Part shown: positions 12,902 through 24,552 of the stretch, piece by piece
Numbering within the stretch: the stretch's first letter is position 1
Layout of the letters: each line of letters starts with the position of its first letter
Origin: Lobulomyces angularis
Taxonomy: Eukaryota; Chytridiomycota; Chytridiomycetes; Lobulomycetales; Lobulomycetaceae
Length of the DNA: 64,000 nucleotides
Assembly (NCBI GenBank): GCA_027604685.1
Contig: JADHYX010000020.1
Location: 7,511 to 71,510, forward strand
Direction of reading: 5' to 3'
Notes under the pieces: model-generated
Seen by the model: the letters and a program-made list of their open reading frames with translations, nothing else
What the model was told of the DNA's origin: nothing
Databases searched by the model: none
Translations under genes and position numbers: made by a program

Positions 12902-13772
12902 ATGTCAGCTATTAAGTTATTTTCAAATTTTAAGGAAAGAGAGATAGTAGAAAACCAGGCGGAGTTATATTCTCTAGTTTTAGCCATTGAGCATTTGGAA
13001 AAAGCGTATATCAGAGCTTCAGTCACTCCCAAGGAATACACTGGTAATTCATAAATAATCTCCTCTCCATAAGTAATTTTTTAAAAATGAAATTTATGCA
13101 AAAATATTTACTAACGAAATTTTTGTTTAGAGCAGTGTTTGCACTTAATTTCTCAATTTAAAACCATTTCACAGCTGTTAAACGTAGAGAATCTTCCACT
13201 CTTTTTAAGCTCGTTAAATTCAACACCATTGGCAGCTCTAAAGAGACTGCAAATTGGAGTACCTGCCACATTTGAACATAAAACTGAGGTCAATAAAAAT
13301 AGTGCAAAACATGTGGTATGCTATGAAAAATGAATTTGTCGCAACATATAAATAAATTTATTTTGTTTTATTCTATATTTCTGCATAGGCTGAAACAGTT
13401 CAAGTATTCATTACGTTAATGGATAGTTTAAAATTAAACTTAATTGCAGTAGATCAAATACATCCGCTTTTAAGTGATCTTATATTAAGTTTAAACAAAG
13501 TTGATACTTTGGATGGTAAATATGACGAGGAGAAGGAGAAAATTAAGAATTGGTTAATAGAGTTAAATAAGATGAAGTAAGATATGATCCAAAGATGATT
13601 ATTTTAACATTTAAACAAATTGGCATATTTAGAGCTAGCGAAGAGCTAGATGATGATCAGGTACGGCAGCTGTTGTTTGATCTAGAAAGGTGAGTGAAAA
13701 CTATCTTTTTTTTTGACTAGAATTTACGGCACTAGTGCTCATACTGAATTTCACAGGCAGCTTGACATATAA
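12902..13772 (+). CDS. VPS28: ESCRT-I subunit VPS28
   Basis: Five exons (12902-13043, 13131-13315, 13389-13576, 13633-13689, 13721-13772) give 207 residues, close to the usual 220. VPS28 joins VPS23 and VPS37 in ESCRT-I, which sorts ubiquitinated cargo into multivesicular endosomes. The N-terminal half has AELYSLVLAIEHLEKAYIR followed by SVTPKEYT. A middle segment reads LAALKRLQIGVPATFEH. The C-terminal four-helix domain that binds ESCRT-II contains FITLMDSLKLNLIAVDQIHP and ASEELDDDQVRQLLFDLER. The last intron is only 31 bases (13690-13720, donor GTGAGT). Reading through it would stop right after LER. Splicing adds IYGTSAHTEFHRQLDI, which fits the known family ending of a short helix after LFDLE. 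Confidence 0.94.
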
Positions 13773-14163
13773 AGCGTTTTCTAGCGAATAATTTTACACA
13801 TCTACTACATGACTTCTTTAATTTAATTTTCATTTTTTGTTGTGATATACATTCTAATTTAAACTGAAATATTATTTATTAAAATAAATTAAGATAACTG
13901 AGCCATGTTACGGCAAACCATTATTGATAAAATAAATTTGTCTTTTACCGAAAATTTGATCTGTACACTTTATACTAATTCATTCTATTGATGAAACAAT
14001 TATAAAAATTTTATCATAAAAAGAATAAAGAATATTTCTTAAAGTTCAAGCTATTACTAAATGAAGTTTCACCATAAATCACCCCAATCTTTTGTAACTA
14101 AAATTTAATCTAATCTACAATCAAAAAAAAAAAAAAAACTTCTTTTTGCAAATCAACTAAAAC
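13773..14163. other. Intergenic region between tandem genes
   Basis: About 390 bases, A+T rich, with a poly-A run near 14125-14140. Nothing beyond an expected promoter for the next gene. Confidence 0.55.
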
Positions 14164-15522
14164 ATGTTTCAACGAAAGATGTTCAGCTCTCAATTAAAAA
14201 ATATCTGCAAATTAAAAACCTTAAGTAGATCATATTCAACAAAACATCAAGTATGCAGCAAAATGCTGACTATGCTAATTTATTTGTTTAGTTAACAGTT
14301 AGGGAAGCCTTAAATCAGGCATTGGATGAAGAACTAAGTAGAGATCCTACCGTGTTGTTAATGGGTGAAGAAGTGGCGCAATATAATGGTGCCTACAAAG
14401 TTTCCAAAGGTACTTCACGTCATTTTTTTTTTTCCTAATTTCTTTGAAAGGTCTTTGGGAAAAATATGGTGATAAAAGAATTATAGATACTCCAATTACT
14501 GAGATGGGTTTTGCTGGGCTAGCTACCGGGGCTGCCCTTTCTGGTTTAAAACCTATATGTGAATTTATGACCTTCAATTTTAGCATGCAAGTAAGTTTTT
14601 TTTAAGATGTAGCGTGTTATTAATTCCATACTAAATGTTTTTATTTTTTTTTTAGGCTATTGATCACGTTGTGAACTCAGCAGCTAAAACGAGGTATATG
14701 TCTGGTGGAACCATCACATGTCCAATTGTATTTAGAGGACCTAATGGTGCAGCTGCTGGGTAATATCTTGCTCTATTGCAATGTTAAAAATTTTTTTTAG
14801 AGTTGCCGCGCAACATTCTCAATGTTTTGCAGCTTGGTATGGATCCGTTCCTGGGTTGAAGGTTATTTCACCTTGGAATGCTACAGATTGTAAAGGTTTA
14901 TTAAAAGCGGCTATTCGCGATCCAAATCCAGTTGTGTTTTTGGAGAATGAATTGATGTATGGAACCTCATTTGAAGTTGACGAAGAGGTCTTAGGCGCTG
15001 ATTTTTTATTAGAAATTGGAAAAGCTAATGTTGAAAAAGAAGGTACATGTTAATTTTTTTTTACTTAAGTAATTATTAAAAAAAAATTAGGAAGTGACGT
15101 AACTATTGTCGCTCATTCATTAGCAGTTGGACAAGCTTTAGCGTCCGCAAAAACTCTAGAAAAAGAAGGCATCAATTGTGAAGTAATAAATTTAAGATCA
15201 ATCAGACCCTTAGATATCGATACAATTATTAAAAGTGTAAAAAAAACCAATAGGATAGTAACAGTGGAAGGAGGCTGGCCAATGTTTGGAGTAGGTTCGG
15301 AAATTTCAGCCCAAATTATGGAGTGTAATAAATAAGAAAATTTGTTATTTATCTAAGGTGTTGTTAATTTTAGCGGATGCCTTTGACTACCTTGATGCTC
15401 CACTAATGAGAGTTACTGGAGCTGACATACCTATGCCGTATGCAGCCAACTTGGAGAAGCTTTCTTTACCTAATGAAGATGTAATCGTCAAAGTAGTTAA
15501 AAGAGTTTGTTACAAGAAATAA
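14164..15522 (+). CDS. PDB1: Pyruvate dehydrogenase E1 component subunit beta, mitochondrial
   Basis: Seven exons (14164-14250, 14292-14409, 14451-14590, 14656-14759, 14801-15042, 15091-15324, 15374-15522) join in frame to 357 residues, normal for the family. With E1 alpha it decarboxylates pyruvate using thiamine diphosphate in the mitochondrial matrix. The first 29 residues ([20 protein letters not shown]...) are basic and hydroxylated with no acidic residue, a typical matrix presequence. The body carries [72 protein letters not shown] and [20 protein letters not shown]. The Glu of MGEEVAQ is the family's thiamine-binding residue. Its presence argues for aerobic mitochondria. Confidence 0.96.
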
Positions 15523-15945
15523 TTTAATTATTTAATATTATTTTTATAGAAAGTGTATTAAAAAAAAATAATTTTTTTTTTTCAATACCATTTTTTTTAT
15601 TATATAAAATATTTACATATTTTTTCTTAAAAATTTTTTTCACTTATGGAAATTTTAGGATCAAAAAAAATTGGATTCTTAATAAAGTTTTATAAACCAT
15701 ACTTGCAACTGGAAGTTTTAAACGTATTTTCTTAATGCAAAAGAACTTTAACAGCAACTTTTCCTCAAATTGTTAATTTGAACAGCAAACACTATTCAAT
15801 AGAAAGAACTGCCTTTGCAACCAAAAAAAGAAATTTCTCTTAATACAGTGAATTTTTTGTATCGTTTTACTTTAGATAAACAAAACAAAATTTACATTAT
15901 AAAAATTCTACGTCTATAAGGATATTTAATATAATCTTGTGATAA
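15523..15945. other. Convergent 3' intergenic region
   Basis: About 420 bases between the 3' ends of the rightward dehydrogenase gene and the leftward aminopeptidase gene. A/T tracts suitable for polyadenylation on both strands. No gene seen. Confidence 0.55.
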
Positions 15946-18900
15946 TTAGCCTTTGGTGCACTCATATATTCTTTCACGGGTATTATTATTTATGTTGCGA
16001 ATAGATCCGCCAAGATCTGTCTCTTTTTTTACATTTTCAGCTTCCTCTTCATCTCTTTGTTTAGAATCTTTGTCATCCTAGATTCGAAAAAAATTAACTA
16101 TTACATATTACAAATTGTAAACATACTGTCCAATTCCATTCCATTTTTCTTAGTCTACCTTCTACGTCTTCCAAATTTCTCACCAAATCTTTGATCTTGC
16201 TTTCTCCACGATTTTCTTTCAAGCTGGACAGCATTCTTCGAATAAACATCCAATCTAACAACACTTAATAACAATATTATGAATATGATAGATACCTTGA
16301 TCAGCAAATGTTGGCTTTGTCCCTAATATAGCAGGAATAGATTCAACATTACCGAATTCACATAAAGCTAAGATAGCTTCTTTCTTTACAAAATGCCGAT
16401 GGTCTCTAAGTAAATCTGTAAGTAACGATATTACGTGGTTTTGAGATGCGTTGCAAACTTGTTTTAACGCGGCAGTCGCCAAACCACTAATCAAAGCAGG
16501 CAGTGTCTTTTCAGGTTGAAATTTCAAACATTTTTCTGATTCTTTACGTAAGGCAGGAAAGAGAGACACCCGCGTTTGTTGTTCTAAGTAGACATAGCTT
16601 CCTTTTGAAGAATGATTTGCCAATCCCTCAAATACCCCACTTCTCAGTATCCCGTGCTGTCCAATTTTTGTATCATCTACAAGCATTAAAAAATAACATT
16701 TCCTTTTTATCTACCATTTGCGAAATTAATCAAATATTCTAGATCAGCTGGACAATTTTGCTTTCCCAAATTTTCTAATGCAGCAGCAGTTGCTCGATAA
16801 GGATTGTTATCATTGTTTAAAAACTTTCTTAAGGCATTATGAATTATTGGATCACGAATATTGCAAGCGCTTGCAAGACCATACATTGCTCTAAAATCTT
16901 TTTCATTTTCTAACATCGCTGCCAAAGTCAAAACACATAAATGAGTTTTAGCTTTGGATAAGGCATTTGCAACTACCAAAATAAAATTCAGCATTTTTTT
17001 TTACCTAGTTAAGTGAGTAAGATGATACCTTGCACTCTGACTCCCCAAAAGGGCTCTATTAAAATATTCTCTTGTACCTTTCGCATCCCATTTGTTGTAC
17101 CCATATTAATTAGTTCCTAAAAACAATAAAACTTAAGAAAAATTGATTGTTCTTACTTCATATGCCCAAATTCTGTTGCAAATATCTTTAGCTGACTTGC
17201 AAGTATTGATTAATACAACTTCTGGAACACTTCCTTCGGTTTCCACATCAAATATTAGCTTTCCGAGGGGATCGAGTCTAATAATTTTTATTGCAGTTGA
17301 AGTGTCCATTAAGGCAACTTGCGCAGAACTTACTGTAGAATCAGAAAATTCTAAATTTAAACTGTAAACATAACCATTAATATCCTCCACTTCAATTTCA
17401 AAATTAATCTCAAAAATCTTAACTACTCCGGTATCTTTAGAACTTTGTGTTTGTTCTAATTTGATTTGAACTATATTTTTTTCGAAATTATAATCAAATT
17501 TAAGTTTTAACTTTGGATAGCCTTTTCCAAAAATCCATTGGTCGAAAAACTTTACCAAATTTAATCCTGAGGATCTTTCTAAACATTTTCTAAAATCTTC
17601 CGTTTCAACCACTTTTCCAGCAAATGTTTTAACATAGTTTCTAACACCAGCCCAGAATGCATGTTCTCCTAAAAGCATGCGTAGCATGTGTAATCGTAAA
17701 CCACCTCCAGGATAAGCGTGACTATCAAACATTTCCCAAGGACTCTCCCATACTCGTTTCACCAGAGGTCGAACGTATCTTGCAGCCTCTTGAACGTATA
17801 AGTGCTTACAATCGAGCATTTCGTATCTAAAGTGGTCAGCATCCAAATGCTCTTCTATCCAGACTGCTTCCATATAAGTTGCCCATGATTCTTAAGAAGA
17901 TCATTTAATCTCATATAAAAAAAAAAAAGCAACCATGTACCTTTTAACCACGTATGGTCAAAGTGTCTGACTACCAATAAATTTCCAAAATATGTATGAG
18001 ATATTTCATGAACATTCGTTTGGTCTACTAATAGCTGTTTTTCTTTTGAAAGTGTTTCATCGATGCAATAAAAATCATTCCAAGCAACAAAGCTTAAAAA
18101 TACGATAAATGGAAAAATCACAGGTTTCATTCACAAACCTAATATTTTCCATTGCTCCTCTAACTTGCGGTGAAACTATCTGATAATATTTTTTCCAGGG
18201 AAATGGATAATCTAGCTTCTTCTGAATCCACTTTATCATACTTGCTGTTTTGCCAAAAGTTCTTTTTAAATCTTCAGCCTTTTGTTTTCCTGTAAATAAT
18301 ATTGAGAAGTCTAATTTTGAAAATTTACCTTTTGGTCCTAAATAACTAATCGGAATATTCAATTCTGGATCATTATCTTCCACATACAAAAAATCTCCTA
18401 TAGCAACACAAATTCTAAAAAGAAATTACATTTCTGTTTAGCAACAGTAAAATTACAGATAACTTGGACATCGATCGGTATCCAACACCCATTTAGTTAA
18501 CGATAAATCGTTATCAATTTTCTTTTTCATAGTTTGCCGACCATTTGCAATAGCCATCAAATCCGTAGGTGCTGTTATTAAAAACTCAAGTGTTGTTCGT
18601 ACAGTCGGAGAATCAACTAATGGAATCCAATATCTGCAACGCTCTGGCTGAAAAAAGAAATAAATTATCACAAAATCTTACAATTTCAAACCTCATGATC
18701 TGTTATGCAATGCATTACCCTCATAGGATATTGTTCATTTGGAATATTGAAGTATATTCCAGCGATAGGATGAATAACAGTATAATCTATTTCTACTTTT
18801 CTGTTTTCATTGACTTCAAATGGTGAGTCCCAGCATATAGTCAACTATAGTTTAAACAAAAATTTAAAAACACAGTAAGTATTTGTTTATTACTTTTCTT

Positions 18901-19322
18901 CCATCATAATAATATCTAGTTCCTTCACCTTTTCCAATAAAAAAAAAAAAATTAAAACTAAAATAATTCTAACCTTTTACTGTTAAATCATTAAAACTAA
19001 TTGCGTCCAAGTAAACTGTAGTTAAATCTTTTTGTTGTGGTAAAAAAAAATTGGTTGAAATCTCGTGTGTAAAAGTAATAAAATTTTTTCCTTTAACGGT
19101 GCAATTTTTAATTTCCGAAAAATCCAAATGTAGTTCCATATGAATTGGTTGAATAATAATATTTGGTGCATAATCTTTTTAAATTTAGTCACTATTTAGC
19201 AAATAATTAATTTATAATTTACGTGCTTTTCCATCTCCACAAAAGTTACCAGAAAATATACTCTTGCTTTGCAAAAGATTGTGCTTACAGAAACAACCAC
19301 CATTTTCCAGCAGTTTCACCAT
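15946..19322 (-). CDS. M1-family zinc aminopeptidase with HEAT-like C-terminus
   Basis: Many-exon gene of roughly 900 residues. N-terminal beta-domain motifs include HYAPNIIIQPIHMELHLDFS, RCRYWIPLVDSPTVRTTLEF and TDLMAIANGRQ. The catalytic domain keeps the exopeptidase motif in VRGAMENISFVAWNDF and the full zinc motif HExxH-x18-E: HEISHTYFG, then WLKESWATYMEAVWIEEH. The expected proton-donor Tyr is in HAYPGGGLRLHMLRMLLG, followed by FFDQWIFGKGYPKLKL. The C-terminal part has alpha-helical repeat units such as IEPFWGVRVQVANALSKA and NPYRATAAALENLGK, as in the M1 enzymes with HEAT repeats. It should remove N-terminal residues from peptides, probably in the cytosol since no signal peptide is seen. 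The related scaffold TAF2 was considered, but it normally has a broken zinc site. The start is the first ATG of a short exon (19322-about 19225). Confidence 0.88.
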
Positions 19323-19469
19323 AATTGAATATAAATCTTTAGACTTTCGGAGTTTAAATAGAAAATTTCAAACTTTAAATGAAAGGTTAGATTAAAAGGC
19401 TTTTGATTATATTACAATACTATATCTAAATGAACTGTTCTATCTATAAAATAATTTGTAGCTAACTAT

Positions 19470-22400
19470 TTAATCTTTAGATGGAAATTTGTTAACAGCC
19501 CATGACATACTAGGAAAATACTTATCTACGGCTTGAATAAATAGCAATTGGTACTTTTTATAATGCTGCACATTGAGCAAATGCAATATATTCGAAATCA
19601 TCTTCTCGGAAGGTTTCACGGCTACACTAACAGGATCGTGAATGTCATGTCTTAAATTTCTGAAAATTTCCAGAGCACTTTCTACATTATTTGATCTTAT
19701 GAGAGCCTCTATGTAACTACTATAAACAGTTTCAGGAGGCCACCTATTTTTTCCCCCAGAAACTGATTTGCTCTCCGCAAAACCTGAACTAAATTTAACT
19801 TTACTTCTCCCTAACACATTCAATGAGGATATTGTATTAAATGCTTCATGAATTTCTTCCAGCTTTCCATTAAAGCCTTTACAATCCAGATAGAAAGTAC
19901 AAAACGTTGCAAGGGTATCTTCCACTCCAGAAAAAATGTTTAATGGGGGGGTCCTTTTCGTTAATGCTAAATCCATCTTTTTTTCTTCTTGTTCCATAAT
20001 TGTTGCACTTTTATTACTTTTATTTAAGTGTAAACTCCAGTAGAAAATTTCGTCTGCTATATTGTAAAATTTTCCATGTAAACAACATTTCATCATAATT
20101 GCTAACATTGTACCGTCAATGTATAACCCATCCACATATTTAGGAATCCCTAGACACTCCTTGAAAAGTTTTCTTTTAAAAAGTTCTTCCATCAGTACTC
20201 CCCAAAGATAAGAATGTTTTGATAACTGCTTCGAACTAGTTGCACCTCCAGCATAGTGTTGTATAAAACGTATGGCGTTCTCCATTCCAAGTTTCTTAAA
20301 TTTGGCCACTACCAGATTTCCAGTAATTCTAATAGTAGGCCCAATATTTTCTTTTATTCGAAATTCGTCAATTATGCTTTCAACTTTTTTGAGATTTCCA
20401 AAATCAGCATAAATTTTTGTGTAAAGAAAATATATTTCTTTGAGAGTGCCTTGAGAGCAATAGGTACTCAAAGCAATGTCTTTCGCAAATTCTGCCTTTT
20501 TTTGCAAACGCGGATTGAATCTTTTGTTATCTGGTTTTATTGATCCATTAAACAGCCCATTCCTTAACTCGTCGTAAAGTAAAGATACCTCAATAAGTCT
20601 TTTACTTTTTACTGCACCCTTGATTAAATGAAGGTAGGATACTGTATCAGGGAAGACATTAGACTTAGCTGCCTCTTGTATTACTTGCTGCGCTCCAGCA
20701 TAATCACTTTCCGCGATTGCCAATTGGATAAAGGTATTTACCGAAAATGTAGTCATAACGGTCTGCTTTAAAACTGCTCTTATCATTTCTTTTTTTTTCT
20801 TTGTATCAAACTCTGGGCATTTCATAATAGCGTAAATTAAACTTTCATAAGTGTGCACATCCGCATTAAAGTTAGGCAATTTTCTATTTTTTACATCATC
20901 TCTAAGCCAATTAAACCACCGCATTGCCCTGTAATATAGTCCAACTCTCCCCCAACCTTTAATAAGTAAATTGTAGGTAAGAATATTTGGCTTAATTCCA
21001 CAAGAAATTAGTTCCTTTGCTCTAATTTCAGCCATTTCTGGCTTTTTTATCCTGCAGAGAACTAGAATTAAAGTGTTGAGCCAGTGTATATCCTTCTTTA
21101 TTGGGGAATTATCTGCCAATTCTAAAACCATTTCCACATCTTCAATGTTTCTTGAGCACAGTAGCAACTTACTGAGAAATTTAACGTCAAGTTTCCATCG
21201 AACAGCTTCATCCTTTCCTACATCCAAACCTGATAAATTTTCAATGTTTAAATTAAATTCTTTTAACCCATCTTTCTCTGCAATAGATAAGGCAATGTTC
21301 TCTATTTCAAAACTACTCGGTTTCATATCTACAGAATTTATTTGACTTAAAAAGCTAAGTGCTTCAATAGGTTTCCCTCCAACTGTCAATGCTTTGACAA
21401 AATAAGATTGAATTTGTGGAGCTGGAATAAAGCCGCAACTAATTAAGGCAAATGATACATCGAGAATTAAGTCATCTTGACCATTTATAGCTAAAGTCCG
21501 TATTAAATGCAAGAGTTCACTATTACTTGGAAAAATGCCACATTTTATAAGGTGAATAAACGCTTTATGTGAAAAGAAGTAGTCATCTTGATAAGCAACC
21601 AAACTAGTTATTGACTTTTTTATAGTACTAACATCTACAAAATAGTAGGAAAATACAGATTTTGTTTCTCCATTAACTATTGTTGCGTTTAATATTGCAA
21701 CAAAATTCTCTAAATTTGACGACAGCACTGCACTTCCCCAAAGAAAATAGACAGTATCATAAAACGCCTTGACTCGATCAGTGTCTTTTACTTTAATGTT
21801 ATCACGCCATAGGCTTAAGGTTTCTAGCATTAGTTCTTTGTATTTTTCATGATTATTTAAAAGTAAACAAAATCTCTTAAGAAGAAAATCCGTCTCTATC
21901 AGTTGATGTTGACGCTTCAAGAAAGGTTTGAGTATTTTAGATATGTGGTTATCTTGTAAGTTGTCCGTCTTTTTCACTTTAAGATGTTCCACTGCTTCGT
22001 TTTCATGAAATGGGGAAGAGAATTTAGATGTAATTTCGTTATAAACTTCGACAGCCTTTACTACATTTTCACTCTGACAAAATGCTGACAACTGTTTCTT
22101 TAAATTCTGCATAGGATATTTTTTTTGAAGAATTTCTAAAGTATTCATATGATGCCTCACAGAATGGTTATCGAGATTTAATGCAGTTTCAAAAAACATA
22201 TATTCTTCTAAACTTGGGGGAAAATTTCTTTGCTTTGCTTCCTTTTCTTCAGATAACCATTCAAGTGTCATGTTTTTCATTGCAAAAGCAATTTTTTCTT
22301 TCTCGATGGCATCTTGATGTGAAGTAGGGATTCTAGAAGAAAAAATACTGATAGCAGTGATCATCATTGGAAAAAATATAAAAATATCTGAATTATTGCC

Positions 22401-23349
22401 AGTAACGGAATTTGATAATTCAAAACACCTTTTAATTTTTTGAATTTCCACTAAATCTCCTTTTTGAAATGCAAGTTTGAAGCAAAGGCTCCATGCACGG
22501 TCATTTAATGGCAAATTTAATTTGATTGCATCTAAAATTAAAGTTTCTAGTGTGGTTTCCAATTCTTTTTTATCTAACTTAGGTATCTCTTTCTCTTTTA
22601 ATGCACGAACATCATGTGAAGGTAAATTTTCACAACGTAAAAAATTAATAAGATTTGTAGCATGATGAGTAATAATAGTTTCGAAACTTTGTTTTGCAAT
22701 TTTGAAGTATTTAGAAGCGGATAGATATCTTAATAATATTAATGCTTCCTTAATCATGTGCAGGTTGACTAAACTATTATATACTTCTTGGATAGTGGTA
22801 AATAATAAATATTCTTCGTCGTTTGGATGCCCATAATTCAGGATTAATAGAGCAACAGAATAGGCACAGGAAACTTGATTTTTCCCTAATAGTTGATGGA
22901 TTAAATCATCAAAGTGATTGTCTCGTAGATCCCACTTATCTTCTAAAGCAATTTTCGCAAATTTAAGAATTTCATTAACGTTTTTATCACTGGCAATTTT
23001 TAACCAAGATGTAAAATTAGAATCAGAACTTAATGTTTTGGGAACATATTTTTCGGATACATTAAAATTTACTGATTTAAGAAATGTTTTTTTCACTTTT
23101 CCTTCATTAAACACATTATCCAGTACAGCGAATATGTGTTCTAATAGAAAACAATAAATTTAAATATTGTTTGAAACAATTATTTACCATTGCGTGGTTG
23201 CGTAGAATATGAGCAAACTTGAAAGGTACATTTACACTGTTGCCTTTTAGGAAGCAAAAATAGATATCTATTAGCTAAAAACACAGAATTAAAAAGTATA
23301 TAAAGAATTGAGTCAAACCATAAATATAACGAAAAAATGGATAAGACAT
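19470..23349 (-). CDS. Large mitochondrial pentatricopeptide-repeat protein
   Basis: About 1,250-residue helical-repeat protein, nearly all in one exon (23140-19470). Recognisable PPR units include PNILTYNLLIKGWGRVGLYY, ADVHTYESLIYAIMK, NTFIQLAIAESDYAGAQQVI and DTVSYLHLIKGAVKSKRLI, with further degenerate units on both sides. PPR proteins bind organellar RNA and act in its processing, stability or translation. Two short 5' exons are inferred: 23349-about 23319 and 23274 to about 23207, with a donor GTTTGA and acceptor TTTTTAG. They give a basic, aromatic leader (MSYPFFRYIYANRYLFLLPK...) free of acidic residues, consistent with matrix import. An alternative unspliced start near 23452 gives a very hydrophobic leader and seems less likely. 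Only 140 bases separate it from the divergent gene at 23490. Target RNA unknown. Confidence 0.8.
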
Positions 23350-23489
23350 TTATATATAAATGCAATATGATATTTACTTCTGTTTCTACTTGCAAGAAAA
23401 AAAAATAGGAAAAAATTAGAAAAATAGCACTATACTTTAAATTAATATTCATAAAAAATTAGCTTCTACTTTTCATTTAAAACTTCAAA

Positions 23490-24347
23490 ATGTCATTTAG
23501 AAAATTTGCATTGAATATGTTGGCGAATAGTAATTTCCATTCTTGTACCAAGGCGAAGATCATTAACTTTCACACATTCAATAGTTTTAACATAAAAAAA
23601 AATTTATATTTTAAAAGAAGATTAAATTGCTATACGAAATACTCTGATGAGGTAATTTTTTTATTGAAGTAGAATTTATACTTTGAACCGCACTGAGAAC
23701 TTTTTACATTTTGAAATAGACTCTTTTTACAGTTGCTGCTTTAGGGGATATTGAAGCGCAAAGAGAAAGAGTAATTAGAGAAATAATTAGAGTTGACTCT
23801 GTTAGTAGGGAAGATGCTGCATCTATCTTTAAACAAATTGAAGATTCAAACAGAAAAAAGCTGAGATATTACATTTTTCCAACCTACTTTGGAATTTTTT
23901 CATCAATATGCGGCGCAGGTATATGCCTTCCAATGGTTTTTCAGAAGGATTCCGCTGTTTGGTTTAATGAAATTTTTGTTACAAAAGATTTACCTGCAAT
24001 GGAAGACTTTGAAACATGTTTTGAAGTGGGTGCTTTTACTTGGAATTACATGGACCCAATACTTGGTATAATTAATTTCGTATATATTAAACTTCTCCAT
24101 TTTTAACTATGAAGAAAGTGTTTTGTTTATTTTTATATGCTTGCATTTTGCTCGAGCCCAATTAAAAAATATAGGAATAGTGCCTAATACTTTCTTGCAC
24201 TTTTTTAAGCGGAGGCGTAGTGCAAGATTATGTAAGGAGTATCCTCAATATGATGCTTCAATCTTGCAGGATTTCAGTGAGGGCGATCCATTAAGTAAAG
24301 CAAATTCCATTTTAATCAAAACTTGTAACAAATTTTCCTTTTTTTAG
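23490..24347 (+). CDS. Conserved-looking mitochondrial membrane protein, function unknown
   Basis: Three exons (23490-23651, 23720-24065, 24115-24347) give 246 residues. The first 50 residues are basic and Ser/Asn/Phe-rich (MSFRKFALNMLANSN...), a good mitochondrial presequence. A soluble helical part (AQRERVIREIIRVDSVSRED) leads into a hydrophobic segment (YYIFPTYFGIFSSICGAGIC). Next comes a distinctive stretch, VFQKDSAVWFNEIFV then FETCFEVGAFTWNYMDP. A second hydrophobic segment (SVLFIFICLHFARAQL) follows, then a basic tail. The W-F-N-E and W-N-x-M-[DE]-P motifs recall a widespread uncharacterised protist/fungal mitochondrial protein, from memory and not checked. The acceptor at 23719 was chosen over a nearer CAG because only it keeps the frame. 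The very end may be altered by one more tiny intron (24323-24345). Confidence 0.72.
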
Positions 24348-24552
24348 TTCATGCAAGACAAAAGTAAGATATTGGATTTAACTTTATATGAATTAAACTT
24401 TAATTGTATATACTTATTTATTTACTAGAAGTACACATCATCTTATAAATTTTATTTTATTTAGTTAAATTAAATTCCTCTTTCATATTTATTATTTTTA
24501 TTTCTCAGACTTTTACTTTGTTAAATAACATTAAACATTTTTCTCGATGTTA

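Noticed and set aside
15946..19322. TAF2 (TFIID subunit)
   Set aside because: TAF2 shares the M1 fold but usually has a degenerate zinc site. Here GAMEN and HExxH-x18-E are intact.
23180..23452. Unspliced 90-residue N-terminus of the PPR gene from an ATG near 23452
   Set aside because: It would give a long, very hydrophobic leader. A spliced start at 23349 gives a normal mitochondrial presequence and uses a GTTTGA donor seen elsewhere.
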